Position numbers and translations under genes: made by a program
In this document: positions 17,999 to 28,116 of the stretch, one piece after another
How positions within the stretch are numbered: position 1 is the stretch's first letter
Layout: each line of letters opens with the position of its first letter
Notes under the pieces: model-generated
What the model was told of the DNA's origin: nothing
What the model saw: only the letters and a program-made list of their open reading frames with translations
Database searches by the model: none
Assembly: GCF_003855155.1 (NCBI RefSeq)
Contig: NZ_CP034073.1
Span: 930,001-994,000 of the forward strand
Direction of reading: 5' to 3'
Length of the DNA: 64,000 bases
From: Shewanella psychromarinicola
Lineage (GTDB): Bacteria; Pseudomonadota; Gammaproteobacteria; Enterobacterales; Shewanellaceae

Positions 17999-18297
17999 GC
18001 TGATAGCACGCGTAAAAATTGTTGTAATTTGCTTGGCGCTAATGAGGCTGGAAAAGAAAACAGATAGCCGTTGGGCAATGCCAGCGTGAGTGGCTGGTCA
18101 GGTTTAATTTCAGGAAAAATCAGCGGCACCACTTTTTGCTTAGTTGATGACGAATGCGGGTTAAGTTTTTTAGTCCACGCATAAAATGTAGATAGGGTTA
18201 AGTCATTGGTTTTACAAAATTCAGCTTTGGTTAATTTACTTTCAGTTTGCTGCTGAAAAATGCGTTGCCAGTATTGTATTTTATCGTTTTTTGACAT
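17995..18297 (-). CDS. tnpA: IS66 family accessory protein TnpA
   Basis: The 100-residue IS66 Orf1 (TnpA), a helix-turn-helix protein. The motif is in ESKLTKAEFCKTNDLTLSTF and on to YAWTKKL, and the tail holds the usual LTLALPNGYLFSFP. The start codon is the complement of 18295-18297, with TAGGAAAA about seven bases upstream as ribosome-binding site. Both lie inside a long hairpin (18292-18336). First gene of the tnpABC operon. Confidence 0.93.
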   Translation of the reverse strand: MSKNDKIQYWQRIFQQQTESKLTKAEFCKTNDLTLSTFYAWTKKLNPHSSSTKQKVVPLIFPEIKPDQPLTLALPNGYLFSFPASLAPSKLQQFLRVLSA

Positions 18298-18336
18298 GAT
18301 TGTTTTCCTAGATTTAGTTAGGAAATAATCATGTCA
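18292..18336 (-). promoter_or_regulatory. Hairpin masking the tnpA ribosome-binding site and start
   Basis: TGACATGATT (18292-18301) pairs perfectly with AATCATGTCA (18327-18336). After a small internal loop, TTTCCTA (18304-18310) pairs with TAGGAAA (18319-18325); the apical loop is 8 bases. On the tnpA message the downstream arm contains both AGGAAA and the AUG. A transcript entering from outside the element would contain both arms and hide the start. Confidence 0.7.
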
Positions 18337-18378
18337 CATTTGAAGGTTATTGGTATGTGCGGTTAATTGAGCGCTTAC

Positions 18379-18386
18379 TTTGCAAC
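18379..18386. repeat. Target-site duplication, right copy (TTTGCAAC)
   Basis: Second copy of the octamer TTTGCAAC, directly after the right IS end at 18378, identical to 16015-16022. Confidence 0.95.
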
Positions 18387-19015
18387 AATAACCAAGCCGA
18401 TACAAACCGGCCCATTGCCGCAATCGAAAACAGTAAACTAAAACCCAACCACGCCATTTGCACTGAGTCGGTTAGCGTTAATATGCCACCGCCGACAAAG
18501 AACACACTCAGCGAGGCCATCATGGTTAAACGGGTGCGTGAAGCAAAAAAGGCGCCACGACGACGCTGCGGTACTATCATGCCCATCCATGCACGCCAAT
18601 GTGGCTGAATGAGATTGATAAACCCTTGATATAGCGCCGCCAAACCAATAAATATCCACACAGCATTATCTGGCCTAAACGCCGCTAGCGCGCCCATTGC
18701 CAATACAACAACAGCCTGCAATACCGCACATGCAACAATGAACTGCCGACGGCTAAAATGACTCGCCAACCAAACAGATAACAGTTGTGCCATAGCACCA
18801 AACAGCTGAGGTAAGCCTGTTACCCAGCCCATCTGACCAAGGCTTGCTCCTAAAAAGATCGCATAGGCATTAAAAAAATTATCACTGGTGGCGGTCATGG
18901 TAGACGACGCCACCGCCTCTTGTTGGCTACGTCGCAGGGTACATCTAAGCCACGACAGTCTATCGCGACTGCGTGAACAAAGATTATTGATGTCTGATGA
19001 ATGCGCTGCAGCCAT
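18379..19015 (-). pseudogene. MFS transporter, N-terminal half (interrupted by IS66 element)
   Basis: The first 212 residues of the transporter continued at 15221-16014. It has five or six hydrophobic segments, including NAYAIFLGASLGQMGWVTGL and the loop after the second helix with SRRQFIVAC. Native sequence stops at LLLQ; the open frame then runs ten codons into the IS (SKRSINRTYQ) and stops at 18347. The N-terminal 40 residues before the first helix are Arg/Ser-rich and unusual, so the true start may be a later codon. The gene's own promoter should lie in 19016-19446, and its transcription would run into the IS in the sense direction of tnpA. Confidence 0.85.
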
Positions 19016-19446
19016 AAAATATTTTAATGCATGTTTTTGATAAATTATTGATTAAAATTATGACTGATAAATGTTTAGCTCACAATCTATAACGATTACA
19101 TAATCACCTATTGTTATTGTAAGATTAAGTAACCACCTTAATGTGGTAATTATTACGATTAACAAGCTATAACCTAATGGCTTAGCCAACAATAAGTGAT
19201 ATCGAAATGAATAATCACCTTGACTAAAATGAAACAAAAAAACTACATTAGTAAAACAAGATGAGTGCTATGGAAAGTGCTTCACCAACTAACATAATAT
19301 TGTTAAGGCCTATTCACATAGGCAATGTTGGCCCTTCTGCTTTCTGCAACCCATTGGTAAAACTCAATCTAGGTAAATACGTCGCACGCTTTGTCTTTTA
19401 GAGTGTGTTTATTCATGTTGTCACCTTAATATAAAAGTAAAAAAAT
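19016..19446. other. AT-rich divergent intergenic region
   Basis: About 430 bases between the divergent MFS pseudogene and the lipoprotein gene. It is AT-rich and should hold both promoters. A 46-codon open frame (19261-19401, plus) has no ribosome-binding site or recognisable feature, and I do not call it a gene. Confidence 0.4.
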
Positions 19447-20334
19447 ATGAAATTACCCTTAATTATCAGTTGTTTTGTTTTAGTAGGATGCCAGTCGACG
19501 CCTTACGCCATGATTGATGGTAGTCAAAGTAAGATATCAGATGCTGACAATTATAATGTTGAGATTATCGCCATTGATGGTGCTTTTCAAAGCGGTAAGC
19601 TGACAAAAAATATTAAACCGGGATATCACACTGTACACCTAAGCACCACAGGACCACTACGCAGCAAAAAAGCCTCTTCGACATTAGTTTATCCGCTATT
19701 AGCCAAAGAGTGCATGCGTTACGTCGTATCCGCACAGCATGGACCTAGCAATAAAGATGACTGGGAAATAAAAGTATTAGATGAAAGGCTTATTCCGGCG
19801 TGCACGCCGTCTCCAGCAGAACCTGAAGTCGCGGTGGTGATCCCTGATTACGCTAAACCACCTAGTGAAGTAAACTGCTTAATGCCTAGCCAATTGAATA
19901 ATCACACAACACCTGTTGTGCTGTTTCATTCTGTTGCTGCTTGTATACAATCACAAGACTATAACGCGGCAATTAACGGCTATTTTTTAGCCGGCGCATA
20001 TGTGTATTTTGATACTCTACGGGTCACCCACAAGCCATCACACGCAGTGGTAGAGTTAATTAAAAAAAACTCTATTTGGAAGCTATCAGCTCTTGAACAA
20101 CAACATTTTGAGCAAAAGCTTGCGGAGTTTCTTGCGTCAGAACAAAAAAAAACAGCTTGTGAATGGGTCGCCACGGTGGCTGAACCAGATTACTCACCTG
20201 ATTATATGCTACAACATTTACCCAAAGCAGGTGCCACTTCAAATAGCGCAACAGATCTATCGGTAGACATAAAAGCCACCTTATTTAACGCAACACTAAA
20301 AGACTATCTTGGGTGCCCGTCACCAAAAGCATAA
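19447..20334 (+). CDS. Putative lipoprotein of unknown function
   Basis: A 295-residue exported protein. The N-terminus MKLPLIISCFVLVGCQS is a lipoprotein signal with lipobox LVGC and Cys15 as the lipidated residue. The residue after Cys is Gln, so outer-membrane sorting is expected. Residues 35-115 look like a small beta domain found in other lipoproteins (a GYHTVHLS strand after a short Gly turn, then a CMRYVVSAQH strand). Residues 135-290 are mostly helical and contain three further cysteines. I recognise no named family. It is monocistronic and followed by a clear terminator. Confidence 0.75.
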   Translation: MKLPLIISCFVLVGCQSTPYAMIDGSQSKISDADNYNVEIIAIDGAFQSGKLTKNIKPGYHTVHLSTTGPLRSKKASSTLVYPLLAKECMRYVVSAQHGPSNKDDWEIKVLDERLIPACTPSPAEPEVAVVIPDYAKPPSEVNCLMPSQLNNHTTPVVLFHSVAACIQSQDYNAAINGYFLAGAYVYFDTLRVTHKPSHAVVELIKKNSIWKLSALEQQHFEQKLAEFLASEQKKTACEWVATVAEPDYSPDYMLQHLPKAGATSNSATDLSVDIKATLFNATLKDYLGCPSPKA

Positions 20335-20358
20335 TGCTGTTGTAACGTGGTCAATGGT

Positions 20359-20396
20359 AAAAAGCTCTGGCGACATTAACCGACAGGGCTTTTTTA
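20359..20396 (+). terminator. Intrinsic terminator after the lipoprotein gene
   Basis: AAAAAGCTCTG (20359-20369) pairs with CAGGGCTTTTT (20384-20394) with one G-U pair and a T-run, 24 bases after the stop codon. Confidence 0.8.
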
Positions 20397-20529
20397 CTGC
20401 AGTGATTTTGGTTAAATCAAAACGACACAATAAAAATAAACTAGGCCGTACGGCCTTCATCCGCATCAAAGCGCCTACCCATAACGATATGATCTACATG
20501 ATGCAATAACTTAACTGGCGTTTTGTCAT

Positions 20530-21528
20530 TTAACTATTTGTCAGCATTTTTTGTTGTTTGGCTCGCCATTCGCCAGCAGTCAGGCCAACATAACGTTTAA
20601 AGGCTTTTTGAAAGGCCGATTCTGAACTATAACCCACGTGCTCAGCAACGCACACAATACTCATGCCATCAGATAATAGCTTTGAAGCCAGTTGCATTCT
20701 CCAGCGATTGATATATTGCATCGGTGGTTGTCCAACATAATGATTAAATCGCTCCGCCAGTGATGAGCGGGACATGCCACACTCAATAGCGAGTATTGCT
20801 AGGTTCCATTTTTTAAACGGCTCTTGATGGATCAATATCAGCGCCCGGCTTATGTGCTCATCTTTCATGGCCGCGAGCCAACTTTGGCCCTGCGTGTCCG
20901 CAAGATTTTCCATGTGTTGCCTTAAGGCCTGAGTAAAAATTAATTCACTTAACTTAGTGACAATATTGCGCGCCCCCTCACTGGACTTGCGCATTTCACT
21001 TAAGGTAGAAACGAGTAATTACTTCATCACCCCCTCACTACCCACATGCTCTTTGACCACCAGCATGTCTGGTAAGGTCTTTAACAGCGGATTTAAGGGC
21101 TGGGCATTAAAACCGATATAGCCGCAAATAAGTTTTGAGCGCTCACCTTCTTCACCAATTTTTACTAATGTAAACGGTTGTTTTTTTGCAGCAGTTTGTT
21201 GATAAAAACGGGCATCCGCTGCTATTCCCTGCCAATTATTGATGTTGGATGTCAAGGAATGGCTTGAACCCTTAGGAAACATAACGACGTCGCCAGATTC
21301 AAGTCTTGATGGTGCCATCAGCTTATTGTCAGATTTTACCCAGCCGTTGCCGTCCAACATAATATGAAAAGGAATAACATGTTCTACTTCGGTCAACATA
21401 AAAGAACCAATTAAATTCATCGTTGGATTAACTAATACCCATGGCTCTGCCGCTTCCACTTCAAAATAGAGCGCACCTTTTATATGTATGGTATCGAGTA
21501 CTTTTGACAATATATCCATATCAATCAT
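20530..21528 (-). pseudogene. AraC family regulator split by one in-frame stop codon
   Basis: Two open frames make up one cupin-AraC regulator of about 332 residues. 21019-21528 encodes the N-terminal AraC-binding cupin (LESGDVVMFPKGSSHSL, FNAQPLNPLLKTLPDMLVV). 20530-20994 encodes the DNA-binding half with two helix-turn-helix motifs (WNLAILAIECGMSRSSLAER and VAEHVGYSSESAFQKAFKRY). Between them the reading frame is unchanged: after VMK comes a single TAA (21019-21021), then LLVSTLSEMRKSS continues. So the lesion is one nonsense codon, not a frameshift. Related regulators often control a neighbouring oxidoreductase, and the flavin oxidase lies divergently next door. Readthrough, or a separate DNA-binding half starting at 20994, cannot be excluded. 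Confidence 0.85.
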
Positions 21529-21951
21529 CCTTTAATTTATGCAAAAGCTAGCTTTGCACAATTCTTGTTTGTTCAATTTGGTTTTATTGAGAGCTTCATT
21601 ACTCAATTTTTTTACTCGCGTTCAAAGTTTAGGTTAATAAATGGACGATTGGACATTAATTAAAGCGCAATGGCTATTCACTATTCGCGGTATACCACCC
21701 AAGATAAACTATGCTTTTTACATGGCGGGCAGATAACCGTGCTCACTGCTGATTATCAAAGCCTTGCCCCGTAAAAATCAGTATTCAAGGTCAATTCAAT
21801 AAAATTCAATGACCTACTGGATTGGGTGGTTTTGATCTCGGCATCATTATGCAATGACTGGGTAAACACTGATGTTTATAGCTTATTCAAAACCTCGAAT
21901 ATAGAACGATAATCTTGAAGTAGAGCAGTAATGGATAGGAGTAATAAGCAT
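21529..21951. other. Divergent intergenic region, AraC pseudogene / flavin oxidase
   Basis: About 420 bases with no gene I can support. GGTCAATTCAATAAAATTCAATGACC near 21790-21815 is given here only as its outer arms GGTCA and TGACC around an AT-rich centre; it may be a regulator site. The promoter of the flavin oxidase should be here. Confidence 0.3.
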
Positions 21952-23361
21952 ATGAATACAATACGTTTTAAAAAAATGGATGGCACGGCTGTAGCCTTAA
22001 AGAAAAGCGACATTAACAGCTCTCTATCGGGAGAGATCATCATGCCTGACTCAGAAAAATATGATGACGCCCGCGCCCTATGGAATGGCATGATAGATAA
22101 AAAACCGAGTTTATTTGTTCGCGTTAGCGATGAACAAGCGGTAGTCAAAGCTGTCAATTTCGCCCGTACCCATGGCATTTTGTTAGCGATAAAATCGGGC
22201 GGCCATAATATCGCCGGTAAGGCATTAGCGGACGGTGGACTGGTAATTGATTTTCAAGCGATGACAGATGTTATCGTTAACCAACAACAGCAAACCGTCA
22301 AAGTCAGTCCCGGCGCAACCTTAGCGGATGTAGACAAGGCGACGCAACAATATGGTCTGCTGGTGCCAACTGGGATCAATTCAACCACGGGGATTGCGGG
22401 GTTGACCCTAGGTGGTGGTTTTGGCTGGACAACCCGAAAATTTGGTTTAACCATCGATAGTCTGCGCTCGGCTAAGCTGGTTATCGCAACAGGCGAACTA
22501 CTCGAGGTTAATGCTAATCAACATGCCGATCTCTTTTGGGCAATACGGGGTGGTAGCAGTAATTTTGGTGTGGTCACTGAATTTGAATTTAATTTGCATC
22601 TAGCTGGCCCAGAGGTATTAGCCGGCATGGTAGTGCACCCCTTTAATGATGTGAAAAACGTGCTGCAACAGTATCAAGCCGCCATCGATAAGGCTCCTGA
22701 AGAACTCAGTTGTTGGGTGGTGATGCGCAAAGCACCACCTTTACCGTTTTTACCGGAAGAGTGGCATGGTAAAGAAGTGGTAGTATTGGCTATGTGTTAT
22801 GTGGGCGATATTGCCCAAGGTCAGGCTGCCACAGCAGAAATTAGAAAAATTGGCCAACCCATTGCCGACGTGGTGGGGCCGATGCCGTTTGTTGATTGGC
22901 AAGCCGCATTTGATCCCTTGTTAGCCGAAGGCGCCAGAAATTATTGGAAAAGTCTTGATATGGCGCAGCTCAACACTGAAACCGTGACCGAAATAGCACA
23001 CGCCATCCAAACCTTACCCAGCGATGAGTGTGAAATTTTTATTGCTCACCTTGGCGGGGCGATGACAAAGGTGGCGCCGCACGCAACGCCCTGGCTCAAT
23101 CGTAATGCACACTTCACCATGAATATTCACACCCGCTGGCAACATGCACAAGACGACGATCTTTGTCGACAATGGGCGCGGCAGTTACATGCAAAGTTAA
23201 CTCAATATTCAATGGGCAGTATTTACGTGAATTTTATCCCAGAAGGCGATGACAACAGTATTGGCGAAGCCTATGGCTCGAACTTTGCTCGGCTCAAAAG
23301 CATAAAACAGCAATTCGACCCCGCCAATCTATTTAGGATTAATCAAAATATTGTCCCCTAA
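21952..23361 (+). CDS. FAD-binding oxidoreductase, berberine-bridge-enzyme type
   Basis: Flavoprotein oxidase of the PCMH/BBE group, which oxidises sugars, alcohols or small aromatics with covalent FAD. ATG 21952 is preferred to 21931 because AGGAG lies 10 bases upstream; that gives 469 residues. The flavinylation histidine is in LAIKSGGHNIAGKALADGG. Other FAD-binding blocks are GLTLGGGFGWTTRKFGLTID and DLFWAIRGGSSNFGVVTEF. The cysteine used by bicovalent enzymes is not evident near the GLTLGGGFG loop, so a single covalent link is likely. The C-terminal BBE segment has YVNFIPEG and ends LKSIKQQFDPANLFRINQNI. No signal peptide is seen. Its likely regulator next door is broken. Confidence 0.88.
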   Translation: MNTIRFKKMDGTAVALKKSDINSSLSGEIIMPDSEKYDDARALWNGMIDKKPSLFVRVSDEQAVVKAVNFARTHGILLAIKSGGHNIAGKALADGGLVIDFQAMTDVIVNQQQQTVKVSPGATLADVDKATQQYGLLVPTGINSTTGIAGLTLGGGFGWTTRKFGLTIDSLRSAKLVIATGELLEVNANQHADLFWAIRGGSSNFGVVTEFEFNLHLAGPEVLAGMVVHPFNDVKNVLQQYQAAIDKAPEELSCWVVMRKAPPLPFLPEEWHGKEVVVLAMCYVGDIAQGQAATAEIRKIGQPIADVVGPMPFVDWQAAFDPLLAEGARNYWKSLDMAQLNTETVTEIAHAIQTLPSDECEIFIAHLGGAMTKVAPHATPWLNRNAHFTMNIHTRWQHAQDDDLCRQWARQLHAKLTQYSMGSIYVNFIPEGDDNSIGEAYGSNFARLKSIKQQFDPANLFRINQNIVP

Positions 23362-23781
23362 ATATAGCCCCCTAAATATTATCCCCAAATATAGTCCCCT
23401 AAATTAGCAAGCAATAGCGTCAGCCGAACAAGATTTTCGGCTTACGCTAATTAAGCTTTCAAAGGGGGGCGTTGATGAATAAAAGCAAGGTCAACGGCAT
23501 TAGCACGACAAAGTGTGTTAACTAACCTGTTGGTAAAATAGATTTTTTATCAGCTTAATCGACAAAGCGTCGCTGGGTCGTTCACATCTAGGCCGAGGCG
23601 GATTAAACAATCGTTTCTACGTGCCAGAACGCCTTGTCCAACCTTGTTTAACAAAAAGGTCAGTTTAAGGGGGTGCGACGACACGTTACCACCAATGTAG
23701 CGCCTAAATGGTGAATTGAATCCACCATCTTATTTTGTAGGTCATTGATTATCCGAGCAGGATAATCCGCCCAAAAATCAG
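23362..23781. other. Intergenic region with short repeats and a possible dispersed element
   Basis: Just after the flavin oxidase, 23362-23405 carries three imperfect copies of CCCCTAAATATAG. Around 23560-23670 the plus strand is open and reads RSHLGRGGLNNRFYVPERLV then QPCLTKRSV before a stop, with no start or ribosome-binding site; it looks like a piece of a dispersed repeat. GATTATCC (23747-23754) and GGATAATC (23760-23767) form an 8-bp hairpin near the opgH end, without a T-run. No intact gene is supported. Confidence 0.4.
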
Positions 23782-26013
23782 CTAACAAAAAGACACTAAG
23801 CCCTCGATAACAAACTCCTCAGGCAGCTTTTGTAATTGTTTTAACAATAAAGGGTTACCCAGTAAATAGGCCAATTCTTGACGCGTAAAAAGGTTGGCAA
23901 TGTTGTGTTGGCATTGTGCCTCTTGCACTTTAACGCGAGTAATCGCTTCGAGCGACTCAACCGCAGAACCTGGTAAGCGATGAGGTTTTTTATCAATAAT
24001 GGCTAAATGAAGCTCCATTAACTCTGGGTCTTGCAGCAGTGTTGATAAGGTCCACGGCTGAGCAATGGCGTTAATATAATCTTCACGGCGAGATAACGAG
24101 TCTAGGCTGAGCTTTGGCGCACACATTTCTTCCGGTGTGGCCAAAATTTGCAGACGCTTGACCCACAACCCCAAACGCTCTGATCCTGTCATGCCAGAAA
24201 GCGGCACCGCCAGCCACAAACCAATTAATGCCGGGCTCATCCACGCCAGTAAGGTAAGTGAATCCAGCACCGCAGCGTAACCTAATAGCGCACCAACCAA
24301 CATGTGCCAACGATGGCGGTAAATCAGGGTTAACCAGGGTAAGCTGCCGTCGTCACGTCGTTGTGGCGACCAACCGCTATCGCGTCCTGCTAAAATCGAT
24401 AGTACTGCACCGCAATGGATTAGCATCATGATTGGCGCAATGAGTGCCGACAAAATCACCTCAACTACCACGCTAATCATGGCTTTGCCTCTGCCACCTA
24501 ATTGCTTACTCATGGTGCTATTTTTCAGTAATAACACCACCCCAAGAATTTTGGGGCCGAACAATATCCCCATGGTGATATAGAACAACCGCAAGGCACG
24601 ATCTGAGTCCATCACTGGCCAGGTCGGAAACAATGAGAATTGATCGGTGAAATATTCTGGGCGAATAAAATGTGCCTGTAACGCCAGCATTAATCCAGAC
24701 AAGATCAGCATTAACCAAAACGGTGATGACAAATAGGCCATAATTCCGGTGAGTAAATGTAAGCGACTAACCCAATGCAACCCTTTAGTAAACAACACTC
24801 GAGTGTGCTGTAAATTACCTTGGCACCAACGTCGATCGCGCACGGCTAAATCGACAATGGACGGCGGGCATTCTTCATAAGAGCCTGGCAGGTCTGCGGC
24901 AATTACCACACTCCAACCCGCACGGCGGATCAAGGCCGCTTCAACAAAGTCGTGGCTCATAATATGGCCACCAAAAGGCGGTTTACCTGCAAGATTGGGC
25001 AAGCCTGCGGCGCTCATAAATGCCTGAGTACGAATGATGGCATTATGACCCCAAAAGTTACCCTCTTTGTGCGCCCACCAAGATAGCCCCGTACCAATAA
25101 CAGGACCATAAATTCGCGCAGCAAATTGCTGTAACCGCGCCATTAAGGTATTGCCATTGATTAAATACGGAATGGTTTGGATAAGTCCGGCGTCTGGATC
25201 GGCCTGCATGCGCTGAGCAAGGCTAACGATAGTATGGGTTTCCATTAAACTATCTGCGTCTAGCACCAAAAGGTGATCGTATCTGGCGCCCCAACGTTTA
25301 CAAAAGTCGGCCACGTTACCGGCTTTACGGGCATCATTTTTACGACGACGTCGGTAATAAACCCGCGCATCTTTGCTCACTTGATGACGCAAAATCAAAA
25401 AAGCCTGCTCTTCAGCCAACGCAATATCGGGATCGGTAGTGTCACTTAATATAAACCAGTCAAAAGCATGTGCTTCGCCCGACGCCGCCAGCGCCATGGC
25501 CATCACTTCAACTGCGGCAAAAACACGATCGGGTGATTCGTTATAAGTCGGCATTAATATCGCGGTTCGGGTATGCAGCGCTACGGTTGCCGTAGGTACA
25601 GATGAGGTGCTTTTCAATAGAATAACAAAGCCTGCTATGCCACCACTAAATGCCAACGCTATCCAACAAAAGTTAACCGCAAACAAGACTAAAACGATGT
25701 ATTCAAGCGGCGTAATACCGCCGACATTAAATACCGACACCATTTCATAAATCGCCATCACCGAGATAATAAAAGCACTCCCAACCACCCAAAATCGACG
25801 TAAGCCGTCAGACTTTACCTCATTGGCAATGGTGCTTTTACGCGGCATGCCTTCAGACAGCACGCGTAAACTCTGCGGCGCCATTGGGCTTGGTCGCTCT
25901 AGTGGCATCACTGCGCCGCCGACCAAGTTGATTTCGGTGTCGCTTATCCTAGTGTCGCTTATCCTAGTGTCGCGGGTAATAGTGTCGCGAGTAATAGATT
26001 CAGTCTGCATCAT
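23782..26013 (-). CDS. opgH: Osmoregulated periplasmic glucan glucosyltransferase OpgH (MdoH)
   Basis: Inner-membrane processive glycosyltransferase (GT2) that polymerises UDP-glucose into the glucan backbone. About 743 residues from ATG 26013, which follows the opgG stop by five bases; a TTG at 26034 overlapping opgG is the alternative. Six to eight hydrophobic segments are visible. Catalytic parts are [18 protein letters not shown], the acid motif [30 protein letters not shown] and the [12 protein letters not shown] motif that guides the growing chain. The cytoplasmic N-terminus holds a repeat of the pentapeptides ITRDT and RISDT from a 15-bp DNA repeat. Forms an operon with opgG upstream. 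Confidence 0.93.
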   Translation of the reverse strand: MMQTESITRDTITRDTRISDTRISDTEINLVGGAVMPLERPSPMAPQSLRVLSEGMPRKSTIANEVKSDGLRRFWVVGSAFIISVMAIYEMVSVFNVGGITPLEYIVLVLFAVNFCWIALAFSGGIAGFVILLKSTSSVPTATVALHTRTAILMPTYNESPDRVFAAVEVMAMALAASGEAHAFDWFILSDTTDPDIALAEEQAFLILRHQVSKDARVYYRRRRKNDARKAGNVADFCKRWGARYDHLLVLDADSLMETHTIVSLAQRMQADPDAGLIQTIPYLINGNTLMARLQQFAARIYGPVIGTGLSWWAHKEGNFWGHNAIIRTQAFMSAAGLPNLAGKPPFGGHIMSHDFVEAALIRRAGWSVVIAADLPGSYEECPPSIVDLAVRDRRWCQGNLQHTRVLFTKGLHWVSRLHLLTGIMAYLSSPFWLMLILSGLMLALQAHFIRPEYFTDQFSLFPTWPVMDSDRALRLFYITMGILFGPKILGVVLLLKNSTMSKQLGGRGKAMISVVVEVILSALIAPIMMLIHCGAVLSILAGRDSGWSPQRRDDGSLPWLTLIYRHRWHMLVGALLGYAAVLDSLTLLAWMSPALIGLWLAVPLSGMTGSERLGLWVKRLQILATPEEMCAPKLSLDSLSRREDYINAIAQPWTLSTLLQDPELMELHLAIIDKKPHRLPGSAVESLEAITRVKVQEAQCQHNIANLFTRQELAYLLGNPLLLKQLQKLPEEFVIEGLVSFC
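25936..25995 (-). repeat. Four 15-bp tandem repeats in the opgH 5' coding region
   Basis: The plus-strand units GGTGTCGCTTATCCT, AGTGTCGCTTATCCT, AGTGTCGCGGGTAAT and AGTGTCGCGAGTAAT follow each other exactly. In OpgH they encode [20 protein letters not shown]. Because each unit is 15 bp, changes in copy number keep the frame. Confidence 0.85.
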
Positions 26014-26018
26014 GTTTG

Positions 26019-27695
26019 CTATGACCGAGTCCAACGGTAAAGCCAGGTTTCGACTTCGCGTGGGCCAGTAAACTTAAGCTCAGCACGCAGCTCAATCAAT
26101 TCCGCATCTTGTGGGTCCATTTCAAATGCCAAACGATAACCATTGTTTTTTGGCTGACGAGACACGACTACATTGGTGATAACGCCCGCTGAACTTTGGA
26201 CTTTCACAACGGGCATTTCATCGTTATTGCCGGCTTTAACTTGATAGTCGACAACAAACAAGCGCCTTGGCGTGGCTTTAGCAATATCAGCTCGGCCGCT
26301 AGCAGTGCGCGCAACAATAACAGTGCCATCATCTACTTCGGGCTCATCACCCCAAATTAAACGATAGGTAAAATGAAACTCGCTGCCTGCGGCGATAGGT
26401 TGTTTGGGTTTCCAATAACTGACGATATTGTCATGAATTTCAGAATCAGTCGGTATTTCGGTCAACACCACCTCACCTGCACCCCAATTTCCGACCGGTT
26501 CAACCCATAAACTTGGGCGACGTTCATAGTGAGCTTCGAGGTCTTGATAAGCTTCAAAACTGCGTTCGCGTTGAATTAAGCCAAAACCTTGAGGCGAGTT
26601 ATCCATAAAGGCACTCACCTGTAATTGCTTTGGGTTAGCCAATGGCCGCCATAAGCGTTCGCCACGACCGTTTAATATTAATAGCGCATCGGAGTCGTGC
26701 ACTTCAGGCCGAAAATCATCGGTGTTTTGACGACCATTCATCGAGTGTAAAAACATACTCGTGCTAGGAGCCAAGCCCACTTTGACTAACTCTTTGCGCG
26801 GAAATAAGGTCGCTTCCACATCGATATGAGTATTATCGCCAGGCCTAACAGAGAATCGATACGCCCCAGCAACGCTAGGACTGTCTAGCAATGCATGCAC
26901 CACGATTAAATTGCTGTCACTGTTTGGGCGTTCAACCCAAAAGGCGCGAAATATCGGAAATTCTTCGCCTTCAGGCTCTGCGGTATTTAACGCTAAGCCC
27001 CTTGAAGACAAGCCGTAATCGCTACCTTTACCCAAGGCACGGAAATAACTCGCCCCTTGGAATACCATTAATTCATCAAAATACGCTGGGTTATTCAGCG
27101 GGTAATGAATGCGTAAACCTGAATAGCCAATATCTTGTGTCGGTAACTTTTGGCTAAGCACATCGCCAGCAGTAAAAAATCCCGAATTATAGGCCAAATG
27201 GGTGGCTTGATTGCCTTCGACCAAGGCAATTTCAATTAAATCTTGGAAATAGAAACCACGATGAAATAGCTGCATTTGATAAGGCAAGCCTTCGGCTTTC
27301 CAAATGGAGGCTTCTGGCTTAAAGCGAATATCGCGATATTCATCATAAGAGATTTTGGCCAAACCAGGCGGTAATGGATCATTAAGAACCCCATACGGTT
27401 TTTGGGCTAGTCGGCGGGCTATTTTAACCACGGAATCAGGATCAAAATTGGCCGTTTTCGCAAAACGTACTTTAGTTGGCACTTCTTCGGTATTTTGCGC
27501 TTTAAGCGGTAATTTTTCATCTGCGTAAGTCTGCAGCGGTATGGTCACACTCGGTGGGACAGTGATAGGCGTGTTTGATTCTTGTGCAGTAAGGTTAAAA
27601 CAAAGTCCTGCGGCAATGGCTAACGACAAGCTCGTCAGCCCTTTTTTTAGCGTTTTAGATGAAACAAATATGCGAAAATTCAGTAAGCTAACCAT
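26019..27695 (-). CDS. opgG: Periplasmic glucan biosynthesis protein OpgG (MdoG)
   Basis: Periplasmic protein needed for osmoregulated glucan synthesis, acting on the glucan made by OpgH. I place the start at ATG 27695, giving 558 residues and a good signal peptide: a positive N-terminus with SSKTLKKG, a hydrophobic core [15 protein letters not shown], and cleavage after LTAQ. The open frame extends 44 codons further upstream but the extra part looks non-coding. Family blocks include [60 protein letters not shown] and [20 protein letters not shown]. First gene of opgGH; the promoter should lie just beyond 27695. Confidence 0.93.
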   Translation of the reverse strand: MVSLLNFRIFVSSKTLKKGLTSLSLAIAAGLCFNLTAQESNTPITVPPSVTIPLQTYADEKLPLKAQNTEEVPTKVRFAKTANFDPDSVVKIARRLAQKPYGVLNDPLPPGLAKISYDEYRDIRFKPEASIWKAEGLPYQMQLFHRGFYFQDLIEIALVEGNQATHLAYNSGFFTAGDVLSQKLPTQDIGYSGLRIHYPLNNPAYFDELMVFQGASYFRALGKGSDYGLSSRGLALNTAEPEGEEFPIFRAFWVERPNSDSNLIVVHALLDSPSVAGAYRFSVRPGDNTHIDVEATLFPRKELVKVGLAPSTSMFLHSMNGRQNTDDFRPEVHDSDALLILNGRGERLWRPLANPKQLQVSAFMDNSPQGFGLIQRERSFEAYQDLEAHYERRPSLWVEPVGNWGAGEVVLTEIPTDSEIHDNIVSYWKPKQPIAAGSEFHFTYRLIWGDEPEVDDGTVIVARTASGRADIAKATPRRLFVVDYQVKAGNNDEMPVVKVQSSAGVITNVVVSRQPKNNGYRLAFEMDPQDAELIELRAELKFTGPREVETWLYRWTRS

Positions 27696-28044
27696 AGATA
27701 GGCAACCCAAAATAAACAGCGTTAACGTGCATTTTTTAACGCGGTAATTGCTGCAAAATATCTTTGGATACAACCCCACATTAGATTGCGCGAAAGATAT
27801 CAGAATGGCAAAAAATTGCACAGGCATTTATAGATAAAGCCGACTAACGGTAATAACATTTTAATCTATTGATATAGCCAAATATCACACTTGCTTGCAT
27901 GAAAAATTAACATAATAATTTTTATATGGTTAAAGCAATCCTAATGTCATCAATCCCAACTACAATTAAATCTATACGACAGATTAATTATTGTTTCTAT
28001 TACTCATTTTTATGCTGTTCTAGTGTCTGAGTGACAGTGTCTCT

Positions 28045-28071
28045 CTAATGATTATTGATATTAATCATTAG
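28045..28071. promoter_or_regulatory. 10-bp palindromic operator candidate before the binding-protein gene
   Basis: CTAATGATTA (28045-28054) and TAATCATTAG (28062-28071) are perfect inverted repeats separated by seven bases, 45 bases before the ATG at 28117. The AT-rich TAATGATTATTGATATT core matches the 19-bp Fur consensus at 12 positions in one register, so Fur is one candidate among several. The rest of 27696-28116 is AT-rich and non-coding. Confidence 0.45.
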
Positions 28072-28116
28072 AATTTATAGTTTTATAACAACAAGGTAAT
28101 AGGTTAGGGAGCCAAA

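Larger units (their letters stand above)
16023..18378 (-). mobile_element. Complete IS66-family insertion sequence (2356 bp)
   Basis: Both ends are visible. The left end reads GTAAGCGGTCAATTAAGCGG inward. The right end, on the other strand, reads GTAAGCGCTCAATTAACCGC, giving imperfect terminal inverted repeats of about 20 bp that start with the family's GTAA. Perfect 8-bp target duplications flank it. It carries the three-gene IS66 set tnpA, tnpB and tnpC, all open, on the minus strand. The perfect duplication and open genes suggest a recent, possibly still active insertion. It splits the MFS transporter gene. Confidence 0.97.

Noticed and set aside
19261..19401. 46-codon open frame starting MSAMESASPTN
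   Set aside because: No ribosome-binding site, no motif, and it lies in a divergent promoter region; chance is likelier.
23747..23767. 8-bp hairpin as the opgH terminator
   Set aside because: No T-run follows on the minus strand.
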